Below are positions 13,792 to 21,187 of a DNA stretch of 25,227 bases, one piece after another. The translations under genes and the position numbers were made by a program. Under the pieces are notes generated by a model. The model searched no databases and was not told where the DNA came from. It saw only the letters and a list, made by a program, of their open reading frames with translations. Numbering within the stretch: position 1 is the first letter of the stretch; each line of letters starts with the position of its first letter. This DNA comes from DATKZB01 sp035528235 (lineage in GTDB: Bacteria > Planctomycetota > Phycisphaerae > FEN-1346). The stretch is taken from contig DATKZB010000309.1 in the NCBI GenBank assembly GCA_035528235.1, positions 1-25,227 on the forward strand. Direction: 5' to 3'.

Positions 13792-14646
13792 ATGCGTTCC
13801 ACAGGGTTGACGAGGCGTGACCTTCTACGGGCGGGAGCGGCCGGTGCGGCGGCTTTCGGGTTGACGGGCCTGGCGCCGTTGGCGGCGCTCGGCGGGCAGA
13901 AGAAGCGCATCCCGGTGGCGCTGCAACTGTACTCGGTCCGCGACGACGCCGGCAAGGACCTGCCGGGTGTCCTCGAAAAGGTCGCCAAGATGGGCTACGA
14001 GGGCGTCGAGTTCGCCGGGTACTACGGGCACAAGCCCGAGGCCATCCGTAAACTCCTCGACGCCGACGGCCTGGTGTGTTGCAGCACCCACACCGGTTTC
14101 GGGGCCTTGCAGGGCGACGCCCTGAAAGGCACCGTGGAACTCCACAAGACGCTCGGCGCCAAGTTCATCACGGTGCCCGGCGGCGTGGGCGGTGACACGA
14201 AGCAGGCGTGGCTGGACGCGGCCAAGAAGTTCAACGACGTCGCCGCGAAACTCAAGGCCGACGGCATCCGCGTCGGCTACCACAATCACAGCGCCGAGTT
14301 CAAGGTCGTCGACGGCGAGATGCTCTGGGACACGTTCTGCTCGAACACCGTCAAGGACGTCGTCATGCAACTCGACACCGGCAACGCCATGGGCGGCGGC
14401 GGCGACCCCGTGGCCATCCTCAAGAAGTACCCCGGACGGGCCGGGACCATTCACCTCAAGGAACACGGCGGCGACGGCAACTTTGGCGCCGGCGACTGCC
14501 CGTGGAAAGAGATCTTCGAGCTCTGCGAGACCATTGGCGGCACCGAGTGGTACATCGTCGAGCAGGAGACCTACAAGTACCCGCCGCTGAAGTGCGTCGA
14601 GCAGTGCATGGAGTTCATGAAGAAAATGGGCAAGGCCAAGGCGTAG
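13792..14646 (+). CDS. Tat-exported sugar phosphate isomerase/epimerase-like TIM barrel
   Basis: 284-residue protein of the xylose-isomerase-like TIM-barrel superfamily (PF01261) with a twin-arginine signal, LTRRDLLRAGAAGAAAFGL (6-24). Probable metal ligands fall in VEFAGYY (E73), YHNHSAEF (163-170), QLDTGNA (D195), IHLKEHGG (H221) and YIVEQET (E257/E259). AAGGAG lies 6 bases before the ATG at 13792. Characterised relatives isomerise, epimerise or cleave sugars and 3-keto-glycosides with a divalent metal. Export suggests it acts on free or glycosidic sugars rather than phosphorylated ones, so the family name is probably misleading here. The gene diverges from the Tat aldo/keto reductase gene and runs toward the ROK gene. 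Confidence 0.9.
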   Translation: MRSTGLTRRDLLRAGAAGAAAFGLTGLAPLAALGGQKKRIPVALQLYSVRDDAGKDLPGVLEKVAKMGYEGVEFAGYYGHKPEAIRKLLDADGLVCCSTHTGFGALQGDALKGTVELHKTLGAKFITVPGGVGGDTKQAWLDAAKKFNDVAAKLKADGIRVGYHNHSAEFKVVDGEMLWDTFCSNTVKDVVMQLDTGNAMGGGGDPVAILKKYPGRAGTIHLKEHGGDGNFGAGDCPWKEIFELCETIGGTEWYIVEQETYKYPPLKCVEQCMEFMKKMGKAKA

Positions 14647-14676
14647 GCTGAGGCTGGGCCCGAAGGGTTATTTCGT

Positions 14677-14710
14677 GCGCGGCGGGTCCCCGTACCCGCC
14701 GCGCGTTTTT
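14677..14710 (+). terminator. Probable intrinsic terminator formed by a family B palindrome (copy 5)
   Basis: Perfect 11-base stem GCGCGGCGGGT (14677-14687) with ACCCGCCGCGC (14694-14704), a 6-base loop, then one G and five T (14706-14710). It lies 31 bases after the stop of the exported isomerase-like gene and before the converging ROK gene. This is the only family B copy with a T-run, so a dispersed palindrome appears to double as a terminator. Confidence 0.6.
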
Positions 14711-14732
14711 GCGGGTGCCACGGTGCCTGTGC

Positions 14733-15941
14733 TCAGCGTTTCATCTTCCGGGCGAGGTCGGTCATCGTTTGGACCCACGCCGGCTTGTGCTCGTCGGGCA
14801 CGACGAGGCAGGCGGGCCCGTAGTCGTTGGCCACCTTCCCGAGGGGCGAGAGTTCCACCGTAATCCGCTTGGGCGAGAACTTGCTGGCTTTTCCGATGAC
14901 GTTGTTCGCCGCCTCGTCCATCATCCCCACGTACGCCGGATTGTGCCGCGCTACACCGCCACCCAGGCCGAACACCGTCAGGCCGTGCACGTTGGCGATG
15001 CTGGCGATGATGGTGCCGGCCATCCCGGCGCAGCGCCCGACGATGTACCGCGCGAAACCGTCGCCGCGCTTGTGGCCCAGGCGGGCGTGCTTGAAGACGT
15101 GCTCGGCCCGGAGGTCCTTGACCTTGCGCAGGGGCGAAGCGTCGATGAGGGCCGCCAGGTCGCCGTCCAGGCGGCCGCCCAGGCGCTCGTACTCGCTGAC
15201 GGCGTCGAGCGTCCGGGGCCTGGTGCGGCGGAGTTCGAGCAGGCGGCGGGTGAACTTCGGGAACCCGGTGCCCGAGGCGAACGCCTCGATGCAATTCCAT
15301 TCGCCGCACCCGCATTCCAGATGCAGGGCCGGGTGAAGGCCGTCGACCTTCATGTGTCCGACCTCGTCGACGTCCTCGAACGCCCCGCCTCCGCCGAAGC
15401 CCTGGCCCATCGTAATGAAGAACGTCTGGCGGGGCGCGTGACCCAGTTTCTCGTACACCATGGCCTGCGCCACGCCCGTGCAGTTGCAGTCGTTGGCGAT
15501 GCCGACCTCGACGGCCGGGTCCGGGAAGAGTTCCAGCAGGTCGCCCGTGACGTTGATCTGGGCCTGTCCGAACCGGTCGCGACCGGCGAAACGCTTGGGC
15601 GTGTTGCCGCCGATGAACGTGGCCGCGCGGCGTCCCCGGCCGTTGCTGAAGACCTTGCCGGCCACCGAGATGCCCACGGCGACGACCCGGTCGGGCGGGC
15701 ATCGCCACCGCTTCAAGACGCGCGCCGTCTCGTTTCTCACGTGTCGCGACAGACGCTGGGTCTTGCCGACCTTCGGCAGGACCGTGTCGAGGATGCGCCG
15801 GTCTGCGGCTCCCCTCAGCCGATAGAACGGTCCGCGCGGGTTCGGATGGGCGCGGTGCATCCGGCCCGTCTCCAGGTCGAACAGGACGTGCTTCAGTTCG
15901 GCGCCGCCAAGGTCGAGGGAGAGCACGAACTGCCGAGCCAT
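14733..15941 (-). CDS. ROK-family protein, probable sugar kinase
   Basis: 402-residue ROK (repressor, ORF, kinase) protein. It has the N-terminal phosphate-binding LSLDLGGAELKHVLFD (7-22), the catalytic-Asp region GIANDCNCTG (147-156, D151), a glycine-rich MGQGFGGGGAF (178-188), and the zinc motif from EVGHM (193-197) to HLECGCGEWNCIEA (207-220), with H196, C210, C212 and C217 as likely ligands. There is no N-terminal DNA-binding helix-turn-helix, which favours a kinase over a repressor. It is longer than common glucokinases (about 300) because of an extra region around 40-85. The start at 15941 is chosen because AAGGAGG (15947-15953) lies 5 bases upstream; the ATG at 15956 would place that ribosome site inside the gene. 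Last gene of the minus-strand cluster, downstream of a TIM-barrel isomerase. Confidence 0.88.
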   Translation of the reverse strand: MARQFVLSLDLGGAELKHVLFDLETGRMHRAHPNPRGPFYRLRGAADRRILDTVLPKVGKTQRLSRHVRNETARVLKRWRCPPDRVVAVGISVAGKVFSNGRGRRAATFIGGNTPKRFAGRDRFGQAQINVTGDLLELFPDPAVEVGIANDCNCTGVAQAMVYEKLGHAPRQTFFITMGQGFGGGGAFEDVDEVGHMKVDGLHPALHLECGCGEWNCIEAFASGTGFPKFTRRLLELRRTRPRTLDAVSEYERLGGRLDGDLAALIDASPLRKVKDLRAEHVFKHARLGHKRGDGFARYIVGRCAGMAGTIIASIANVHGLTVFGLGGGVARHNPAYVGMMDEAANNVIGKASKFSPKRITVELSPLGKVANDYGPACLVVPDEHKPAWVQTMTDLARKMKR

Positions 15942-16007
15942 CGGGGCCTCCTTCATTGTGTTGCCTGCCGGGTCTGGGTCGTCTGGACCGATTTAAGAAG
16001 CCGCGGC

Positions 16008-16073
16008 GGCGGGGCGTTGCCCCGCCCTACATTCTCCTCGCCCGGCAACGTGTAGGGTGGGGCGTGCCCCACC
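16008..16073. repeat. Family D: paired hairpins with inverted CCCTACA flanks
   Basis: First hairpin GGCGGGGC (16008-16015) with GCCCCGCC (16019-16026); second GGTGGGGC (16056-16063) with GCCCCACC (16066-16073). Between them CCCTACA (16025-16031) and TGTAGGG (16051-16057) form an inverted pair, so the element is a hairpin in each arm of a larger inverted repeat. It sits in the 139-base gap between two minus-strand genes, just after the stop of the upstream one. Confidence 0.8.
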
Positions 16074-16080
16074 TGTTGGG

Positions 16081-16899
16081 CTACCAGATCTTCTTCAGGG
16101 CCGCGCCGACGCGGCGGACGGACTCCTCGGGCGGCAGCGACCCGAGTTCCTTGACGAACGGCTCGGGCACCACGGGCCCGTCGTAGCCGATCTTCCGCAG
16201 GGCGCCCAGGAACCCCGCCAGGTCGATGACGCCCGTCTCGCCCGGCAGGGCCCGCACGTTGTCGACTTGCTTGTCGACCGGGATGCCCGCCGGCGCGTCG
16301 TTGATGTGGACGTACACGACCTGCTTGGGCGCCAGGGCCAGGATGTCTTCGACCGTGCCGAGCGACGTGTACCAGTGCCAGGCGTCCAGCAGGAGGCCGA
16401 CGTTGGGTCCGGTGGCCTCGCCCAGGTCGAGCATCTGCTGGAGGTTCGAGACGAAGGCGTACTTGTGCCCTTGCCGCATGGTCTTGGGGCCGATGAACTC
16501 GAGACCCAGCGCGCACCCCTGGTCGGCCAGGATCTTGGCGGCCGGGCCGAGACGGTCGGCGTGGAACCGGAAGTTCTCGCGGAAGGGCAGCGTGTCGGAG
16601 AACGGCAGAATCCACGTGGCGAACCGCGTGACGCCCACCTGCGAGGCGGCGCAGGCCACCTGCCGCAGACGGTCCAGGCCATCCTTCCATTTGTTCTCGT
16701 CGCCGCGGAAGTCGAGGGGCAGGCCGGTCCCGCCCGCCCGCAGACCGTGGGCCGCGAGGGCCTCGGTAATCTCGGGCGCCGACACCGACGGGTCGATGTT
16801 GACGTCGATACCCTCGAACCCGCCCGCCTTGGCGAGCGGCAGACACTTGGCCCAGGGCAGACCTACGCCGATGGCTCCAGGGTTGAGGCAGCGATACAT
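16081..16899 (-). CDS. Cytoplasmic sugar phosphate isomerase/epimerase-like TIM barrel
   Basis: 272-residue xylose-isomerase-like TIM-barrel protein (PF01261) with no signal peptide. The four expected metal-site segments are present: GLEFIGP (E134), LLDAWHWY (D172, H175), VYVHINDAP (H198) and PEPF (E246). AGGAG lies 8 bases before the ATG at 16899. The D-A-W-H-W pattern is found in many relatives annotated as sugar phosphate isomerases or inosose/keto-sugar enzymes, so substrate remains open. It lies between the thuA-like gene upstream and the ROK gene downstream, all on the minus strand, which suggests intracellular processing of a sugar followed by phosphorylation (inference). Confidence 0.9.
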   Translation of the reverse strand: MYRCLNPGAIGVGLPWAKCLPLAKAGGFEGIDVNIDPSVSAPEITEALAAHGLRAGGTGLPLDFRGDENKWKDGLDRLRQVACAASQVGVTRFATWILPFSDTLPFRENFRFHADRLGPAAKILADQGCALGLEFIGPKTMRQGHKYAFVSNLQQMLDLGEATGPNVGLLLDAWHWYTSLGTVEDILALAPKQVVYVHINDAPAGIPVDKQVDNVRALPGETGVIDLAGFLGALRKIGYDGPVVPEPFVKELGSLPPEESVRRVGAALKKIW

Positions 16900-16950
16900 G
16901 TGGCGGTCTCCTGACTGGTTGCGGGTTCGGTTACGAGCGGTGCTCGATGC

Positions 16951-17020
16951 AACCGCTCCCTGACGGTCGCGGCTCGGATATTCGGTCGCGGCTCGGATAT
17001 TCGGTCGCGGCTCGGATACT
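16951..17020. repeat. Family A repeat, copy 3: tandem 19-base units
   Basis: An arm AACCGCTCCCTGA at 16951-16963 is followed by three 19-base units CGGTCGCGGCTCGGATATT at 16964-16982, 16983-17001 and 17002-17020, identical except at the end of the third. Read on the other strand each unit contains GAGCCGCGAC. The element lies in the 143-base gap between the thuA-like gene and the TIM-barrel gene. Confidence 0.9.
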
Positions 17021-17042
17021 TGTGTTTGGGCGGCTCAGGTTT

Positions 17043-17987
17043 TCACGGCGTCTTGGGGCGCGGCGTGGCGTCGGCCTTGAGGTCGCCCAGGGCGAACTGG
17101 AGACCGTCCAGGTAATGCTGCAGGACCACGGGGTCCCAGAACAGTTCGTGCATGTGCCCCAACGCGTTGTAGAAGACCCGGCCCTTGCCGTACGTCTTGA
17201 TCCACGTCATGGCGAAATCGTTGTCCTTGCGATTGATGCCGCCCACCTTCATGTTGCTCTTGTCGGTGTCGATCGAGACGAGCACCCGCAGGGCCTGGCG
17301 CGAGTAGGGGTCCGTGACCTGGTAGATCTCGTCCTTGACGACGAAAAGGGGTTCCTTGAAGGCCTGGGTCAGCGGGTGGTCGGGTTCCTCGATCTTGAGG
17401 GTGACCTCAGAGCCCGCGCCCCAGGGGTGGTTGTCGAACCGGGCGCCGATGATGTTGCCGTACTCGGGCCACTGGCGGAAACAGGCGACGCCCGCGTGGG
17501 TCACGGCCAGGCCGCGCCCCGAGGCCAGCCAGGCGGCGAAGGTCTTCTTGAGTCGCTCGTCGCGCTCGGCGGCCTTGGCCTTTTCGTCGGGCGGGAGTTT
17601 GTCGAAATTGGCCGGCCGGAAGATCTCGTTGTTCGTGTTGTTGAAGAACACGGCGTCGAACCGGGCGAGCGAGGCGGCCTCGAACAGGGCGGGGTCGTCG
17701 CTGACGGTGGCCTCGAAGGCCCCGGTCTTCTCGCCCAGGAGCCTCGCGGCCGCCTGGCCGTAGGGGATGGCGCTGTGGAAGTATCCCCACGAGACCGAGT
17801 AGACGAGGAGTTTCCGCGGCTTGGCGGGTTTGGCGGCCGCCTTGACCTGGGCGACGGCCGCCTCCATCTTCGTGAGTTCGTCGGCCGAGGGGCCCTTGGG
17901 CGCTTCGGCCAGCGCGGCCAGCGGCACGGCGCCGGCCGTCACGGCGATGGCCAGCAGGAGACAGGCGGATCGGACTCGGCGATGCAT
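17043..17987 (-). CDS. Secreted ThuA-domain protein
   Basis: 314-residue exported protein with a ThuA domain (PF06283), a class-I-glutamine-amidotransferase-like fold linked to trehalose and keto-sugar utilisation. A signal peptide covers about residues 1-27 (cleavage near ALA/EAP). Family motifs are SVSWGYFHSAIPYGQ (64-78), FDAVFFNNTNNEIF (110-123), LAVTHAGV (160-167), GARFDNHPWG (181-190), KDEIYQV (218-224) and WIKTYGKGRVFYNALGHMHE (262-281). AAGGAG lies 6 bases before the ATG at 17987. A linker of about 30 residues joins signal and domain. In planctomycetes such proteins often accompany DUF1080 and heme proteins, as here. The biochemical activity of secreted ThuA proteins is not firmly known. 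Confidence 0.92.
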   Translation of the reverse strand: MHRRVRSACLLLAIAVTAGAVPLAALAEAPKGPSADELTKMEAAVAQVKAAAKPAKPRKLLVYSVSWGYFHSAIPYGQAAARLLGEKTGAFEATVSDDPALFEAASLARFDAVFFNNTNNEIFRPANFDKLPPDEKAKAAERDERLKKTFAAWLASGRGLAVTHAGVACFRQWPEYGNIIGARFDNHPWGAGSEVTLKIEEPDHPLTQAFKEPLFVVKDEIYQVTDPYSRQALRVLVSIDTDKSNMKVGGINRKDNDFAMTWIKTYGKGRVFYNALGHMHELFWDPVVLQHYLDGLQFALGDLKADATPRPKTP

Positions 17988-18318
17988 CGGGTGCTCCTTT
18001 CGCTGGGCAGGCGTCGCGGCACCGGCGCCGATTGCATCACACCCGTGGCGGGAAAGCAAGGGCGATTCCGGCGGGGCCGTGACCTTCGGTTTCGGGGTTG
18101 CCACCGCCCCGCGACGGCGCCGCTCGCTTGCGCTCGCGGCTAGCAACGCAGCGCCCGAGCCGCGACTGAGTATCCGAGCCGCGACTGAGTACCCGAGCCG
18201 CGACTGAGTATCCGAGCCGCGACTGAGTATCCGAGCCGCGACCGTAAGGGAGCGGCACGTTGGCCCCACCGCCGCGACGGCACCGCTCCCTGACGGTCGC
18301 GGCTCGGTTTCAGCCCCC
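17988..18318. other. Intergenic region between the HzsA-related and thuA-like genes
   Basis: This 331-base gap contains no credible gene. Its half next to the HzsA-related gene (18119-18310) is the largest family A repeat; the part from 17988 to about 18110, just upstream of thuA, is ordinary GC-rich sequence. The size suggests that thuA and downstream genes may have their own promoter, though none was clearly recognised. Confidence 0.6.
18119..18310. repeat. Family A repeat, copy 4: four tandem 19-base units between inverted arms
   Basis: Left arm 18119-18141 is matched in inverted orientation by 18234-18256 (20 of 23). Between them lie four 19-base units CCGAGCCGCGACTGAGTAT at 18155-18173, 18174-18192, 18193-18211 and 18212-18230, identical but for one base in the second, then a fifth core leading into the right arm. 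A further arm with core follows at 18281-18307. The element ends 9 bases from the stop of the HzsA-related gene. Confidence 0.92.
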
Positions 18319-21123
18319 CTACCTGTGCCACTCGGGCGCGCGGTCGCTGATGGACTCGGCGAAGGTGGCTTTGCGTCGGAGGTCGGCCGGGTTGTAGGCC
18401 GGCTTCGCGGGGTCGGGGATGCCCCAGTGCGAATGACGCCGACCGTAGTAACTGCCGTAGAACTGGTAGTTGCTGTCCACCCAGCGGCTGAGGATCATCA
18501 GTTCCCGGTCGGTGAGCATCGTCGTGTGGTCGTCCTTGGCGTTCTTCGGGTGGTCGCGGCGGGTCAGGATCTCCACGAGGACGCTCTTGTAACCACCCAG
18601 GCTCTTGGGGGGCAGGTAGGCGCCGTTGTAGTTGCCGCGGTCGCCCTGTCGGAATGACGTGAACTCCGCAATGATCGGGCCGGCCAGTTCCTTGCCGGCG
18701 AGTTGCTCGTAGGACACGCTGTAGTGGGGCGTCAAATCCCCGGTCAACGGGAGGTTGCCGTCCGGGTCCTTCTTGCCGTGGCACGAGACGCACTTGGCGT
18801 CCCAGATCGGCTGGATGTCCGCCGGGTAGTGGATGACCTGCCCGGCCTGGCCGGTGCCGCCGTTCTCGACCAGGTCGCACGGCTGCGGCTGGGGGACGCT
18901 CGGGGGCCGCTCGAGCGCCAGCGGGGTGGCCGCGGAGGCGGGGGGTGTGCTCCGCCCGGACTCGCCGTGACAGCCGGTGCACGAGCGGACCTCGCCGGGC
19001 TTGTAGGTGACGTAGGTTCGCTCGCGCTGGACCTCGCGGAAGTTCGCGTCTAACGCCTGGAAGAAGATGCTTCGGTTCGCGGGCACCTCGAAGCAGGCCG
19101 ATCCGTCCTTCTCCACCGGCACGACGCCCCATTGGACGCGTGGCCAGAGGGCGGCCTTCCATTCGGAACTGCTCAGCGCGGGTCCCCACCGCCGGGCGGT
19201 GGCCCAGTATCGCGGGATGGCTTCGTTGATGCGGAGCCACTTGACCTCGCCCGGTTCGACGCCGGCCATGCCCAGGGTGACGTTGGCGACGACGCACAAG
19301 GCCTTGTCGCTCGTGGCGTAGGCGAGCTCGGGGACGGAGCGGACCACCGGCGGCCTCGGGCGGGCGACCAGCGGGGTCGGATGCCAGCAGGACAGGTTCG
19401 CATCCTTGTGGACCGGCCAGTGGTGGCCCTGGGTGTCGATCAGATAGAGCGCGTACGCGTTGGGGACGTCCTTGTAGTGGTCGGCGGCCCGGACCTTGTA
19501 CGAGACCAGGAACCGCGTGTCGCTGACGGGCCAGGGATGCGTGTACAGGTGGCCGCTCCGGCCGCTCGAGTCGTGCACGTACCGGCCGTCGGCGGTCAGA
19601 AGGTGCCAGCCGGGCTCGGTGCGACGCTGGATGAACACGTGCGGCGTGAGATTCGTAACGGCGTACCGGTCATCCCACTGGGTGTAGTCCTTGGCGTCGG
19701 GGTCGGGGCCGCGGGCGCGATTGCTGTGGTAGCTGTTGACCAGCATGATCGCCCCGAGGCATCCGCCCTGGGGGTAGTGGCAGGTGCCCACGCAGACGAT
19801 GCGGCCGTCGTCGGCGGGCAGCGGCTGGGGGTACATGTAGATCGTGGTCGTGTCGTCGGCCAGGCCGTAGACCTCCTGGCACTTACTTCCGTCGGGAAGC
19901 ATGGTCCAGACCGTCTTGGCGATGCGGGCGCCCTTGTCGATGTACTCCCAGCGGTGGTACATGACGCGCCCGTCGCCCAGGACCACGGGGCAGAACTCGC
20001 TGACCGGGCTGTTGGACAACTGCTCGACGTTGGAGCCATCGGCGTCCATGCGGTGCAGCGTCGGGGCCACCAGGTGCGACCACCCGCCGCACAGAACGGT
20101 GTGCTCGCTGCGGGTGGACGAGAAGATGATCTTCCCGTCCGGCAGGTAGTTGGGATGGATGTCGTCGGTGTGCCAGCCCCGGTTCCATCGCGCCACCTTC
20201 TCGGCCTCGTCGGCCGGGGGATGCGACACCTGCCGCAAGCCCTGGCCGTCCACCCCCACTTCCCAGATGCGGAAGCCCACGCCCGGATTCTCGCGGAAGT
20301 CGAACAGGACCTTCCGGGCGTCGAAGGACAGGCTCATCTTGCCGAGAAAGCCTTTGCCGCCCGGCATCTGGGCCGCCGTCACGACGGCGCGCTCCTGCTT
20401 CGTGCGGAGGTTGTAGACGTAGATGCCGTTGGCCGGTAGGAAACGGTCGCCGGCCGTGCCATTGTTGATGTCGGTGTAGTAGTGATCCGACGAGTACGGC
20501 TTGCGTTTGACGAAGAGGATCTCGTCGAAGTCCATCGCGTCCGGCGGCAACGACGCCTCGGGCGGCGACCACGCGGGCACGGGTGCGGCGGGTGCGGCGG
20601 GAGCGGCGGCCGGCCTGCCGGTGGACCACTGGCTGATGCTCGACTGGTCGGCCGGCCGACGCAGGGCGACGTTCTTCGCCGGGTCGGCCTGGCCGAAAAC
20701 CTCGACCTCGTCCAGGTGCAGCCACATCCGCTCGGCCAACTGGATGCGGACGTACCGGGCCTTCTCGCCCTTCATCGGCACCGAGAGGGGCTTGGAGTCG
20801 CTCTTGCCGTAGAAGACCGTGCCGTCGTGGGCGTAGACCTTGCGCCACGTCTTGCCGTCGTCGGAGAGGTGAATCTCGAGTTTGGCCGCGCGGCTGGAGT
20901 CGGGCGAGCAACGGTTCCACACGACCACCCGGTCGAGCGGTTGCGACGTCCCCAGGTCCACCTGCCACCAGGGCCGGTCTTCCTGTTCGGTGTGAAAGGC
21001 GAAGTGGCCGGTCTTGGCGCCGTCGACGGCGCCGGCGGCGTCGGCCTGGGTCGGGGTGCCGCCGACCGCCGGGGCTGCGGCGATTAACGCGACCGCCACG
21101 GCCAGCCAGGCAACTCGGGACAT
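18319..21123 (-). CDS. HzsA-related di-heme propeller protein with N-terminal discoidin-like domain
   Basis: 934-residue exported protein. After a signal peptide (about 1-22) comes a domain (about 25-145) with the pattern of an F5/8 type C (discoidin) module: WWQVDLGTSQPLDRVVVWNR (52-71), the SDDGKTWRKV stretch (87-96) and ARYVRIQLAE...LHLDEVEVFG (122-144). A Pro/Ala linker follows, then from about 195 (DEILFVKRKPY) a region like the middle domain of hydrazine synthase alpha, rich in propeller repeats such as YLPDGKIIFSSTR. Two heme c sites are seen, CTGCH (715-719) and CVSCH (778-782). The start at 21123 has GGAGGA 5 bases upstream. It lies 64 bases after a paralogue. No hydrazine synthase beta or gamma gene is present, so an anammox role is not supported; a carbohydrate-linked redox or binding role is possible. 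Confidence 0.88.
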   Translation of the reverse strand: MSRVAWLAVAVALIAAAPAVGGTPTQADAAGAVDGAKTGHFAFHTEQEDRPWWQVDLGTSQPLDRVVVWNRCSPDSSRAAKLEIHLSDDGKTWRKVYAHDGTVFYGKSDSKPLSVPMKGEKARYVRIQLAERMWLHLDEVEVFGQADPAKNVALRRPADQSSISQWSTGRPAAAPAAPAAPVPAWSPPEASLPPDAMDFDEILFVKRKPYSSDHYYTDINNGTAGDRFLPANGIYVYNLRTKQERAVVTAAQMPGGKGFLGKMSLSFDARKVLFDFRENPGVGFRIWEVGVDGQGLRQVSHPPADEAEKVARWNRGWHTDDIHPNYLPDGKIIFSSTRSEHTVLCGGWSHLVAPTLHRMDADGSNVEQLSNSPVSEFCPVVLGDGRVMYHRWEYIDKGARIAKTVWTMLPDGSKCQEVYGLADDTTTIYMYPQPLPADDGRIVCVGTCHYPQGGCLGAIMLVNSYHSNRARGPDPDAKDYTQWDDRYAVTNLTPHVFIQRRTEPGWHLLTADGRYVHDSSGRSGHLYTHPWPVSDTRFLVSYKVRAADHYKDVPNAYALYLIDTQGHHWPVHKDANLSCWHPTPLVARPRPPVVRSVPELAYATSDKALCVVANVTLGMAGVEPGEVKWLRINEAIPRYWATARRWGPALSSSEWKAALWPRVQWGVVPVEKDGSACFEVPANRSIFFQALDANFREVQRERTYVTYKPGEVRSCTGCHGESGRSTPPASAATPLALERPPSVPQPQPCDLVENGGTGQAGQVIHYPADIQPIWDAKCVSCHGKKDPDGNLPLTGDLTPHYSVSYEQLAGKELAGPIIAEFTSFRQGDRGNYNGAYLPPKSLGGYKSVLVEILTRRDHPKNAKDDHTTMLTDRELMILSRWVDSNYQFYGSYYGRRHSHWGIPDPAKPAYNPADLRRKATFAESISDRAPEWHR

Positions 21124-21187
21124 GCCGTTCCTCCGCTTCCCCTTCTCCTTGAACATCATAATCGCAAAAGGGGCACCAGGCAAATCG

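Noticed and set aside
14733..15941. ROK transcriptional repressor
   Set aside because: No N-terminal helix-turn-helix; the protein begins directly with the phosphate-binding motif.
18150..18260. Extension of the thuA-like gene upstream through the repeat (open to 18269)
   Set aside because: The added residues are a translated repeat (SRLGYSVAARILSRG-like); AAGGAG and a signal peptide support the start at 17987.
18119..18310. CRISPR array
   Set aside because: Units are 19 bases with nearly identical spacers inside the array; there are no unique spacers, no 25-40 base repeats and no cas genes.
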